The position numbers and the translations under genes are program-made. Below, one piece after another: positions 50,268 through 59,300 of a DNA stretch of 64,000 nt. How positions within the stretch are numbered: the stretch's first letter is position 1; the number at the start of each line of letters is the position of its first letter. The stretch spans positions 1 through 64,000 of the forward strand of contig JAGAKD010000106.1 in assembly GCA_017625815.1 (NCBI GenBank), given 5' to 3'. This DNA is from Lachnospiraceae bacterium (lineage in GTDB: Bacteria; Bacillota; Clostridia; Lachnospirales; Lachnospiraceae). The notes beneath the pieces are model-generated. The model did no database searches and was not told the DNA's origin. It saw only the letters and a program-made list of their open reading frames with translations.

Positions 50268-51008
50268 ATGATTGAATTACCTACAAAAAAAGTTGAAGCA
50301 AAAGTAAGTAATCCCAGATTTTTAATCTTAGGTGGTAAACCAAAAGCAGGAAAAACCTCATGTGCTGCAGCTCTCGAAAACAATTTAATTATTGATTTAG
50401 AAGGAGGCTCAGAATACTTGGAATGCTTATCAGTTCAAGCTCGTAATATTAACGATTTAGCAGAAATTGCTAATGCGTTACGAGACAAAGAAAAAGAACT
50501 AGGAAAGCCTGCATATGATTACATTACTATAGATAATGCTACACGATTAGAAGAAATGTGTCTAAGCTATGCAGTTACGTTGTATAAAAATACTCCTATG
50601 GGGAAAGCTTATCAAGGAACTGACGTAAGAACCTTACCAAATGGTTCTGGTTACTTGTATTTACGTATGGCAGTACGCAAAGTAATTGACATGTTTAGAG
50701 AATTAGCTCCTAATTTCATTCTAATTACCCACGTAAAAGAATCAACCATTAATAAAGATGGTGAAGAAATGTCTTCAATGTCTATTGATCTTACTGGAAA
50801 ATTGAGTGACATAATCTGTGGAGAAGCAGATGCAGTTGGTTATGTCTATCGTAAGAAGAATGAAACTATTATTTCATTCGAAGGCGGAGATAACACAATT
50901 CGTGAAGCAAGAGCACCTCATTTGAGAGGTAAGAAAATAGTAATTACAGAAAGTGACGAAAATAACAATCTTACTTTCCATTGGGATAAAATCTATTTGC
51001 CAAAATAA
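50268..51008 (+). CDS. Sak4-like RecA-fold ATPase (AAA_24 type)
   Basis: A 246-residue protein. Walker A GGKPKAGKTSCA (22-33), a DLEGGSEYL motif after strand 2, Walker B YDYITIDNATRLE (near 83-95), and NFILITHVKES (sensor-type His). This matches phage AAA_24/Sak4 single-strand-annealing and recombination ATPases. It is followed by an SSB-like gene 18 bases away, a usual partner for such ATPases. Confidence 0.8.
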   Translation: MIELPTKKVEAKVSNPRFLILGGKPKAGKTSCAAALENNLIIDLEGGSEYLECLSVQARNINDLAEIANALRDKEKELGKPAYDYITIDNATRLEEMCLSYAVTLYKNTPMGKAYQGTDVRTLPNGSGYLYLRMAVRKVIDMFRELAPNFILITHVKESTINKDGEEMSSMSIDLTGKLSDIICGEADAVGYVYRKKNETIISFEGGDNTIREARAPHLRGKKIVITESDENNNLTFHWDKIYLPK

Positions 51009-51026
51009 TTAACAAAAATATAAGAT

Positions 51027-51638
51027 ATGTATAGTTCAGAAAGAGCCAATAAAATTGTAACGAAAGACGTAGCGTATTTACCTGCAGGTATTCACGATAA
51101 TGTAAAATTGGTTGGAGTTCGATGTGAGAATTCACCAGTTCAAGGTAACATGTTTCTCGAATTTAAATTTGAGCAAGACGGTAAAGTCATGACACATACT
51201 GAATGGACACCTACACGTGGAAATTTAGATGAAACAGCATTTGCTAAGAAGTGTGATACGCAATTTAAACGTATTGAACAAATCTTATTGTGTTATGGTT
51301 ATACTAAGGAAGATTTGTCCTTTAATGGAGAATCTTTCAAAGAATTGTGTGACTGGACTATCGACCACTTGAATAAAGCTGATTTAAACACTTTATTACG
51401 AGTAAAAGTAATCTATAATGATAAAGGTTACACTGCATTACCTAAGTATGCAACATTTACATTTATCGAACCTATGTCAATTGTTGAAGAAGGTAAATCT
51501 GTTATCACTAAATTAGGTATTGATTTATTTGAAAAGCCTGTCATAGCTGATACAGAAAAATCTAATCCTAATCCGTTTTCAACGGCAGGAATGACTCATA
51601 CAGAAAGTAATAACGACCCAAACGGTCTACCTTTCTAA
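51027..51638 (+). CDS. Probable single-stranded DNA-binding protein
   Basis: A 203-residue protein with an OB-fold-like strand pattern in the first ~150 residues (NVKLVGVRCENSPVQGNMFL; LRVKVIYNDKGYTALPKYAT) and a disordered tail ending NDPNGLPF. A terminal acidic-hydrophobic 'LPF' tip is the hallmark of SSB tails that recruit partners. The preceding gene is a Sak4-like ATPase, and the primase follows. The OB-fold call is by eye. Confidence 0.65.
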   Translation: MYSSERANKIVTKDVAYLPAGIHDNVKLVGVRCENSPVQGNMFLEFKFEQDGKVMTHTEWTPTRGNLDETAFAKKCDTQFKRIEQILLCYGYTKEDLSFNGESFKELCDWTIDHLNKADLNTLLRVKVIYNDKGYTALPKYATFTFIEPMSIVEEGKSVITKLGIDLFEKPVIADTEKSNPNPFSTAGMTHTESNNDPNGLPF

Positions 51639-51756
51639 GAAATTAGCCCGAAGTACAAGGGATCGTAGACATCTAGGCTTCCCATTAGAACAGCTTAAAG
51701 TAGATCTAGATCGTAAATGCTAGCTCTGACCACCCAGAGGTTATAGTTTAAAGGTG

Positions 51757-51798
51757 GCGCGATAATGGTTAATGAGGGTTCGATTCCCTCAATCGCAC
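51757..51798 (+). tRNA. tRNA remnant: acceptor plus T-arm without anticodon arm
   Basis: GCGCGAT (51,757-51,763) pairs at six of seven positions with ATCGCAC (51,792-51,798). Between them are only AATGGTTAAT and a perfect T-arm GAGGG-TTCGATT-CCCTC. D stem and anticodon arm are absent. This is either a deleted tRNA or a minihelix mimic. It overlaps an upstream in-frame start of the primase, which argues for the downstream start. Confidence 0.5.
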
Positions 51799-51821
51799 AA
51801 TTAACAAAAATTTTCAATCAT

Positions 51822-52802
51822 ATGTATGACTCTACAAGAGCAAATAAAACAAAACAAGACTCTATTACTTTAGAGTATATCTTGTCAAAAGTCACAGAAT
51901 ATGATATTTACGCACGATATATAGGTCAATTTAAGATTGGCTTTATCTATAACAGTCCTTTTAGGAAAGACAAGAATCCTTCATTTGGTATATTCCATAG
52001 TAGGAAATCAGGTAGATTATTATTCAAAGACCATGGGAATGGTGAATGTGGAGATGTTATTAAATTTGTAGGGTTGTATACAGGTCTAACAAATTATAAT
52101 GATATATTACACAGAATAGAATCTGATATGTCTATAACTAATGATACTAAATTAGTATGTCATAAAGAATATGAATCTAAAGATACAGTAATTGGTGTTG
52201 TTAGACAAGATTGGACTGAAGTAGACAAAAAGTATTGGAAACAATTTGGTATTACTACAAAGACTTTAAAGAAATTTGGAGTAAGTAGTATAAAATATTA
52301 TCTGTGTAATGGTATAGTAAAAAGCATATATAAAGATGAAAATCCTATGTATGCTTATAAAGTATATGATCATTTTAAGATCTATAAACCATATGCAGAT
52401 AAATATACCAAATGGCGTAACAACTTAACTGAACACGATATACAAGGTTATGAACAATTACCTAAAACAGGTGATCTATTAATCATAACAAAGTCATTAA
52501 AAGACGTAATGGTACTATATGAAATGGGGTATAATGCAATATCTCCATCATCAGAAAGTACATTTCTACCAGACGACGCTTTAAAGGCCATTTTAAGCCG
52601 TTTTAAGCGAGTTTTAGTTTGTTATGATCGAGACATCGCTGGAGTTAGAAATATGCGTAAAATAAGCCAGAAAACAGGCTTAAAATGCTTCCTTGTACAT
52701 CGTAAGTTCCACAGTAAAGATATAAGTGATGCTGTTAAGAATAATGGATTTGAAACTATTAAAAACTGGTTAAATCTAACATTAAAATGTCAAAATTTAT
52801 AA
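51822..52802 (+). CDS. DnaG-like primase with TOPRIM domain
   Basis: 326 residues from MYDSTRANKTKQDSITLEYI; a frame start at 51,765 would code through the tRNA remnant. The N-terminal zinc/primase-like segment includes IYNSPFRKDKNPSFGIF (near residues 42-58) and FKDHGNGECGDVIKFV, typical of DnaG. TOPRIM shows LLIITKSLKDVM and VLVCYDRDIAG. The usual catalytic Glu of 'ITEG' is Lys here (ITKS), a variant in phages of this host group. The DxD pair is intact. It makes RNA primers for the polymerase upstream. Confidence 0.85.
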   Translation: MYDSTRANKTKQDSITLEYILSKVTEYDIYARYIGQFKIGFIYNSPFRKDKNPSFGIFHSRKSGRLLFKDHGNGECGDVIKFVGLYTGLTNYNDILHRIESDMSITNDTKLVCHKEYESKDTVIGVVRQDWTEVDKKYWKQFGITTKTLKKFGVSSIKYYLCNGIVKSIYKDENPMYAYKVYDHFKIYKPYADKYTKWRNNLTEHDIQGYEQLPKTGDLLIITKSLKDVMVLYEMGYNAISPSSESTFLPDDALKAILSRFKRVLVCYDRDIAGVRNMRKISQKTGLKCFLVHRKFHSKDISDAVKNNGFETIKNWLNLTLKCQNL

Positions 52803-52954
52803 TAGAATTACTGGAAAAATTAAGTTGTAAACACAAATGGAAAGAATATGAAAGATGGAATGTAAATACCGATTTAGGGGGTAGATATACTAAAATTCTT
52901 TTTATTTGTGAGAAATGTGGTAAAATGAAACAATATAAATCTAATTGTGGATAA
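52787..52954 (+). CDS. Small zinc-ribbon-like protein
   Basis: A 55-residue protein overlapping the primase end by 16 bases (MSKFIIELLEKLSCKHKWKE). SCKHKW and FICEKCGKMKQY give Cys/His then CxxC, a small zinc ribbon typical of phage accessory proteins. It also overlaps a GTG start of the next gene. Function unknown. Confidence 0.6.
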   Translation: MSKFIIELLEKLSCKHKWKEYERWNVNTDLGGRYTKILFICEKCGKMKQYKSNCG

Positions 52955-52955
52955 A

Positions 52956-53534
52956 ATGATTTGGTTTACTTCAGATTTACATTTCTTCCATGACAGAATA
53001 CTTGAATTCCATCCAAAGCGTAAAGAACTATTTGGAGATACTGTAGAAAAGTCTAAAGAAGCTATGATTCTATGGTGGAATAGACGAGTAAATAAGAAAG
53101 ATACTGTATATATATTAGGAGATTTATCATTCGGTGAAGTAGAAGATAAAAGAAAACTATTTCAAAGACTAAATGGTAATAAAGTCTTAATATTAGGTAA
53201 TCATGATAAAATACCAGATCATTTAAAATGTTATTTTAATCATATTACTCAGATTAAGAATATAAAGTTTAAGAAATCTGTACATTCTTTCCTTACTCGA
53301 GATATTGAAGTGATTATGTGTCATTTTCCAATGTTAACATGGGAACACAAAGAAAAAGGTTCAGTAATGTTACATGGACATTGTCATGGAAAAGTAGATA
53401 AGATAAATGAAGAATCTAAAGAATTACGAGTAGATGTTGGTATAGATAGTGCGTTTGCAAATTATGATTTAGTTTCTTTGGAAAAGATTGACAAACATTT
53501 TAGTAAAATAATAAATGACAGTGACAAGTATTGA
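52956..53534 (+). CDS. Calcineurin-like metallophosphoesterase 1
   Basis: 192 residues from MIWFTSDLHFFHDRILEFHP. Metallophosphoesterase motifs: SDLHFFH (6-12), ILGDLSFGE, ILGNHDKIP, MCHFPM and LHGHCHGK. These bind two metals in phosphatase and nucleotide phosphodiesterase families. The substrate is unknown; single-domain phage enzymes of this class are often assigned to DNA or nucleotide processing. A second, different family member lies 0.5 kb downstream. Confidence 0.85.
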   Translation: MIWFTSDLHFFHDRILEFHPKRKELFGDTVEKSKEAMILWWNRRVNKKDTVYILGDLSFGEVEDKRKLFQRLNGNKVLILGNHDKIPDHLKCYFNHITQIKNIKFKKSVHSFLTRDIEVIMCHFPMLTWEHKEKGSVMLHGHCHGKVDKINEESKELRVDVGIDSAFANYDLVSLEKIDKHFSKIINDSDKY

Positions 53535-53670
53535 ATTAGCTCTTTTAGTATTTATATCAAATGTGTTAGCACAAATGGTATGTATTGGAATAGAAAATGC
53601 AGTAGAGTACTATGAGAGTAAAAAGAAAAAAGACAACACAGAACAAGAAAGTACAAAATGCAACTCCTAA
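53515..53670 (+). CDS. 51-residue membrane peptide overlapping two genes
   Basis: It begins MTVTSIELALLVFISNVLAQ, with one membrane helix (IELALLVFISNVLAQMVCIG) and a charged C-terminus. It overlaps the end of the phosph-oesterase gene by 20 bases and the nuclease start by 59. Without this gene an unusually placed gap of 77 bases remains, so it is plausible but not sure. Confidence 0.45.
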   Translation: MTVTSIELALLVFISNVLAQMVCIGIENAVEYYESKKKKDNTEQESTKCNS

Positions 53671-54028
53671 TGTGTACAATGGAATAAAATTCCGTAGCAA
53701 ACTTGAAACCTACACATATAAAAAGCTGGAACAAGCAAAGATAAATGCAGAGTATGAAATGCATAGATTTGAGCTTATTCCAGCTTTCACTTTCTTGGGC
53801 AAAAAGATACGTGCTATGACGTATTTGCCAGACTTTGTAGGAGATAGTTTTATAATTGAATGTAAGGGGTTTGGTAATGACGCTTGGCCCCTAAGAGAAA
53901 AATTATTCAAGTATAAATTATTTCTTACTCAGGATAATAGAGAGTTTTATGTAGTACATAATCAAAAGGAAGTTGATAATTGTATTAATCGAATTTTAAC
54001 TAAAAATGACAGTAACAGCAATCAGTGA
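53612..54028 (+). CDS. VSR-like PD-(D/E)XK nuclease (DUF1064 type)
   Basis: A 138-residue protein with a basic N-terminus then VYNGIKFRSKLETYTYKKLE (Glu of the nuclease helix near residue 32), YLPDFVGDSFIIECKG (D-x-ExK catalytic core, near residues 72-87) and a C-terminal helix. This matches DUF1064, a restriction-endonuclease-like family of phages that may process recombination intermediates. It overlaps the next gene by 23 bases. Confidence 0.75.
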   Translation: MRVKRKKTTQNKKVQNATPNVYNGIKFRSKLETYTYKKLEQAKINAEYEMHRFELIPAFTFLGKKIRAMTYLPDFVGDSFIIECKGFGNDAWPLREKLFKYKLFLTQDNREFYVVHNQKEVDNCINRILTKNDSNSNQ

Positions 54029-54695
54029 TATTCATGGACATTTAATTAAAATAGATCCGTGTGATATTCTATTAATATGTGGTGATGTATCTCCATTAGA
54101 GATACAAAAAGATTATACACAGATGATTAGTTGGTTATTTAAAGACTTTAGAAAATGGATTGAAGAAATGCCATGTGATAGAGTAATAATGACACCAGGT
54201 AATCATGACTACTTATTTCAGAAAATCTGTAAAGAATACGGAATTACTGAATTGTTTGGTAAACTATATATACTTGTAGATGCTGAATTTAATCATTATG
54301 ATAGTAATGATGATAAGTGGTACAAAATCTACGGTACACCACAATGTAAACAATTTGGTACTTGGCCCTATATGCCAGGAGATAGTCGTTTAGACGACTT
54401 TTATAGTAAGATTCCAGAAGATGTTGATATTCTAATCTCTCATGATTCACCTCAAATAGGTCAAGTAGGTAATATCTTAGAGGATAAGAATAGTTTTAAT
54501 CCATTTGGTAGACCTGCTGGTAATAAGTATTTAACAAGTGCTTGTTATCATAAATTACCTAAGTATGTCTTATCAGGACATATTCATTCAGGAGATCATG
54601 AATTGAAAGAATATTCAGATATGAAATTAGCTAATGTTAGCTTACTTGATGAATCTTATGAAGTTGTTTATAAACCTTTAACCTTTACATTATGA
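54006..54695 (+). CDS. Calcineurin-like metallophosphoesterase 2
   Basis: A 229-residue protein of the same superfamily as the first but with distinct motifs: AISDIHGHL (5-13), LLICGDVSP, VIMTPGNHDYL, LISHDSPQ and LSGHIHSGDH. Resembles the diadenosine-type and eukaryote-like MPE branch. It overlaps both neighbours by a few bases, in a chain of nuclease-related genes. Substrate unknown. Confidence 0.85.
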   Translation: MTVTAISDIHGHLIKIDPCDILLICGDVSPLEIQKDYTQMISWLFKDFRKWIEEMPCDRVIMTPGNHDYLFQKICKEYGITELFGKLYILVDAEFNHYDSNDDKWYKIYGTPQCKQFGTWPYMPGDSRLDDFYSKIPEDVDILISHDSPQIGQVGNILEDKNSFNPFGRPAGNKYLTSACYHKLPKYVLSGHIHSGDHELKEYSDMKLANVSLLDESYEVVYKPLTFTL

Positions 54696-54823
54696 TGACT
54701 AACGAAATTAGAGTAATCTTCACCTCTGTTGCATCAGAATTACTCAACAACTGTATTATAGAAGATGGTAGCTTTGATGAAGTTATTATAGAAGATGATG
54801 TTAACGAAATAATTATAGAGTAA
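54692..54823 (+). CDS. Small 43-residue acidic protein
   Basis: It begins MMTNEIRVIFTSVASELLNN and is acidic in its second half (IIEDGSFDEVIIEDD). Start overlaps the previous TGA (ATGA) and the end overlaps the next ATG (TAATG), so it is embedded in a coupled chain. Function unknown. Confidence 0.55.
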   Translation: MMTNEIRVIFTSVASELLNNCIIEDGSFDEVIIEDDVNEIIIE

Positions 54824-55806
54824 TGGATATAACTATACCATATTATGAGGATATGACTCGTATCAGCAACTCTAATATAGGATGGTTTATCAAAAAGGGT
54901 CCAAAGTATCTTAAAGAGATGCTGAATGGAGAACGTGAAGGATTAAAACTCCCACAGTTAGAAAAAGGTAGTATGATACACGAATACGTACTCCAGCCAA
55001 ATGAGTTCTGGAAAGATTACATCATACTAGACTTTGAAACGCCTAAAACAAAGCAACAGAAAGACTTTTGTGAGGCTTATGTAAGCTCATTAGAGCTCAT
55101 AGAAGACGAGAAAAAGCTACAGGCTTACAAGAGTTCATACAGTAACTCAAAGTCTTGGCAAATAGCCTTAAAAGAGGCTACAGAACTTTGTAACAAGTAT
55201 AAAAGATATATTGAGTATTTAAGACTCAAAGATAACAAGAAAGTAATATCATTTGCTGATCTTAATATGTTAAAGACTATAGAGAAGAATCTTAGAGAAC
55301 ATAAGAAAGCAAATGAAATATTATACTCATACCCAGCTGAATTTGAAGTAAACAACGAATTTCATATAAACTGGGAATATCCTAATGCTTCTACTATGGG
55401 TGATTTACCTTGTAAGTCTTTATTAGATAGATTTATGATAGATCATATTAATAAGAAGATTAGATTAGTAGACCTTAAAACTACAGCAGATGTTTATAAC
55501 TTTAAACACTCTATTGAAGAGTTTGACTATTGTAGACAGATGGCTTACTATTGGTTAGCTATCCATTGGTATTTTAAGAACGAACTAAAACTAAATATTG
55601 AAGAATATGACTATGAAACCTACATTGTTGCAATTCAAAGCCACGACAGCTATGAAGTTAGAGTATTTGCTATTGACTCTAAAGCAATTGAGGAAGAACT
55701 TATAACAATTGATCAAGCTATTAGAAAGATAGCTTGGCATAAGAATAATAACTTATGGGAACATACTAAAGAATATTATGAAGGAGATGGTTGTGAAATA
55801 TGCTAA
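54823..55806 (+). CDS. Cas4/lambda-exonuclease-like PD-(D/E)XK nuclease
   Basis: A 327-residue protein. Near residues 46-53 GSMIHEYV provides the helix Glu/His typical of RecB-like nucleases; near 205-232 the core LLDRFMID.. and IRLVDLKTT gives D..DxK. The C-terminal helix EFDYCRQMAYYWLAIHWYF carries the Q-x3-Y motif. This is the exonuclease found next to replication genes of many crAss-like phages and probably makes 3' overhangs for recombination with the Sak4-like and SSB-like proteins. Confidence 0.85.
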   Translation: MDITIPYYEDMTRISNSNIGWFIKKGPKYLKEMLNGEREGLKLPQLEKGSMIHEYVLQPNEFWKDYIILDFETPKTKQQKDFCEAYVSSLELIEDEKKLQAYKSSYSNSKSWQIALKEATELCNKYKRYIEYLRLKDNKKVISFADLNMLKTIEKNLREHKKANEILYSYPAEFEVNNEFHINWEYPNASTMGDLPCKSLLDRFMIDHINKKIRLVDLKTTADVYNFKHSIEEFDYCRQMAYYWLAIHWYFKNELKLNIEEYDYETYIVAIQSHDSYEVRVFAIDSKAIEEELITIDQAIRKIAWHKNNNLWEHTKEYYEGDGCEIC

Positions 55807-56279
55807 TAGATAAATATACAAAACATAGTATATTTTCACTTCCTTTAATATTCGATGATATTGTAGATAGACATGAATTAAAAGCTAATGGATTTGTTAA
55901 CATGTATGTATATGACTTAAACATTCCATTAGCTTCTAATCATATTTTTTTGGTTTTTAAAAATCTTAGTAACGAATTACTTGAAAAATTTGAAAAACAT
56001 CACAATTATTGGAATGATTATCATTCAGTGATTGGTGGTGTAACTTATCATATTGTTTGTTTTCAGAGAGGATTTTCAATAGGATACATTGTTGATAGTA
56101 CAGAAAAAGGTCTGTATTATGAAACTGATTACCACAGTAAAATGAGAATTATTAAATTCTGGAATTCTCCAACAAACTTAAGTACTTCTTTACATAGTTA
56201 TTTATTTAATCCAAATGCAGTACGTATTAAACCAGTAAGTGAAAACATTACTAAAGAAGATAAAATAAAAAAGCCGTAA
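55800..56279 (+). CDS. Last rightward gene, unknown function
   Basis: A 159-residue protein beginning MLIDKYTKHSIFSLPLIFDD. Alpha/beta with many aromatic residues (FEKHHNYWNDYHSVIGGVTY). Its start overlaps the nuclease gene by seven bases and its stop lies inside the terminator stem. Function unknown. Confidence 0.55.
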   Translation: MLIDKYTKHSIFSLPLIFDDIVDRHELKANGFVNMYVYDLNIPLASNHIFLVFKNLSNELLEKFEKHHNYWNDYHSVIGGVTYHIVCFQRGFSIGYIVDSTEKGLYYETDYHSKMRIIKFWNSPTNLSTSLHSYLFNPNAVRIKPVSENITKEDKIKKP

Positions 56280-56300
56280 CTTAATTGCTACGGCTTTTCT
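56269..56300. terminator. Bidirectional terminator between converging transcripts
   Basis: AAAAGCCGTA pairs with TACGGCTTTT around a short loop, with A-run before and T-run (TTTTCTTTTTT) after. The same stem serves the rightward gene and the leftward gene ending at 56,304. Confidence 0.85.
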
Positions 56301-56303
56301 TTT

Positions 56304-59300
56304 TTAAAATACAGACACTAAGTTATCATAATATTCTAACTTAGATCTTGGGTCTTGCATTTCGTATATACTTCTGAATGGACTAATCTTAATTAATGAT
56401 CGTTCAAATCGCGTCTTACCCTTATACGCTCCTTTCTTAATTACTTTATTAGGTTCATCAAAAAGTGTACTAAAAGCTCGACCAAAATGTTCTATTATAC
56501 CCCATGCTGCAGTAGGAGAATTAAACATACTTACTGTTTCAACAGGTAACAAGTTACTACGGCTTTCTACAGCAGTTCTTACAGCAATAAGAGCAGTTAA
56601 GTTCTTAAACCAATTATCTTTATCATCGTCTGCCATTGCTCTGGCGAAAGATGAAATTATGAAAAGTCCTACTAGAGAAAATGCTATTTCGCAAGTTACC
56701 CTTTTCAAAAGTCTTCTTTCAAATTCATCCAACTCATCATAGTTATGATACATTTCTTTTAATGTATTTATCTTATCTTTATCAAAGTAATGTCTCCAAA
56801 GATAATTAAATGCACCACGATATTGAGCTTCTTGCCAAGTATCTGTAGAATAATCATAATGACGTTTTGTTATGAATTTGGTCTGCATATTAATTAACAA
56901 GAAGTTACGATAGATAAATATCAATTTACAGAAAGCATTTGAATTAACAAAACTCTTATCCAAATCAGTAAACTGTGTATCAATTCTAGTACCCGTTTGT
57001 TTAATAGTATTACGTACTATGTTTAGAGTTCTTTCGTCAACGTTCTTAGCATACTCTGGTTTAACTACCCATTTATTACCTTCAACAGTAAATGCGTCAA
57101 ATATAGTAGTATTTAATCTATCCCATTCTACTTCAGCTTGTTTCTTATCTTTGTAACGTAACATAAATTTGTTTTTATGTACAAATTTACCTGTAGTAGG
57201 ATCTAATTTATACATAAAAGCAATAGCAACTGCCATTTTACCTTTAGTCATGAAATCAGCAGCTTCATAACCACCCCACCAGAAGTGTTGATTTAAAGCT
57301 CTTAACCATCTACTCTGATTTAACTTACTAAAAGTTTCTTCACTATTTCTAACAGTACCTGTCCATTCTAAGAAACATAATACTTTATTAGTATTATTGG
57401 CTTTACCTAGACCAGATAATGCGCTAAAGTAAGCAGATTGAACTTCTTTGGATGCTGCAGCTAATGCTTTATTATCATAGTAAATACCTGATATAGCATC
57501 CAATCTTGATTGAATCTTATTAGTAAATAACCCAGTAAGGATGACATTTAAATTGTTACCCATACCATTTAAACGAGTAAATCTAGCAAGATTACCAATT
57601 GCTTTTGCTACACTAAATTGAATACGCTTGTTACCAATAGTTTTATCTACAGTCATATCATTTTCTTCCATACCATAGATAAACTGTTCAAGCATCTGAT
57701 TAGCTTTATTGTAAGTATTACTCTTTACTCCAACAACAGTACCACCTCTAGAATCAGTAAATTGTTGCCTACTAAGGAATTCTGTCATAATTTCCATCTC
57801 TGGAGCAATCTTAGACATTTCATTGTAGTTTGCTGCCATACCATAGTAAGCAATAACAGAACCTACAATATCATTAGTAAGAGCTTCAGGATTGTCTAAT
57901 TTACGCATATATCTAGTAGGTACAAGTCTAATTCTTGAACCATCTGGATCTAAAGCTTTATCTACATTATACTGAGTATCATCATCCTTAATAGTAAAGG
58001 TGTCTTTAAATGCATAACCTAAACCTTTCAGTACATTATCTTGACTTAAAATTTGAGTCATAGCACCACCTTCAATCTGTGGTAATATGTATTGTCTACT
58101 ATTATTTAAGAATGGTAAATTCTCATTATTAGCTTCATTAAGAGTACTAACTAGACCATCGTATAACTCCTTTAAATTACCCTTTACTTTGGAGAAATTA
58201 GCAGTATTATCATACAATGAACGCTTAGGTTGTCTTGATTCAGATTTAGTATCATCGAAATTCTTATTATAGAAAGGTGATGTCTTATCTATTTCAACCC
58301 ATGAAGAATTTGGTACAGTATCTATATACTTATCATGCAATTCGTCTTTAGGTACTAACTTTCTCCAGAAAGAAGCAGGTACATAATCACCACGATCATT
58401 GTAATGACCGTTCTTAGCTTCCCATTCTGCTAACTTACCGTTACGATTTGCTTCATCTCTACTTACAAAGAAGTTAGGATCTACTTGCCATTTTGCTATT
58501 TCAAAGATTCTTGATTTTTGACCTTTAGGACTTAAACGAGCTTCTTCTGCTATCAAGAAATCCAAAGTAGAAATGTATTGTTTTACCTTACTTGGCATTA
58601 ACTTCACATTCACTTTGCCATCTATAGTATATAGACGTATCAATTGTTGACGCATTTCTTCATACTTGACTTGATTAGCAGTTTTTACTTTACCTGAAGA
58701 TAATTTAGATAGATCTTCATAGAATCGTTCATTAATCTTATCTAAAGAGTTTCTTTCTAACCAGATTTGATACTTCTCTGGAGATAAGTTCTTTTTAGCT
58801 TCTTTTCTAGCTTTTTCCCAACCTTCTTTATTAGACTTATACTTAAGACTTTCTCTAAGTTTCTTATTATAAGCAGCAAATTCAGCAGCTATTTCTTTTT
58901 CTGTACCTACTTTAGGAGTACCATCTGCATTAAAAGGATTAGATAAGTTACGTTTAGCAGCTTCTAATGAAGTCAATCTATCATAGTCTTCATCACTCAA
59001 ATCTTCACGATGATATTTACCATTTTCATCAATTGTTGGGTTTAATATCATACGTATATCATGATCTATTTGAGTCTTCTTAGATATAGCTTCATTACTT
59101 AAGCCTTCTAATAGTTCATAGAATTCTGGAGTAAACTTACGCTCTGTGTGAGTAGCATCCCATTTATTCTTCTCTTTGTTCCATAATTTCAACTGATCTG
59201 AATTAAGGATCGAAGGTATATCGTGAAAGTCAACACCAGCTGGTACGGTAACATTAAGAGTATCTAAATATTTGAGCATGTGAGCAATATAATCTGCTTC

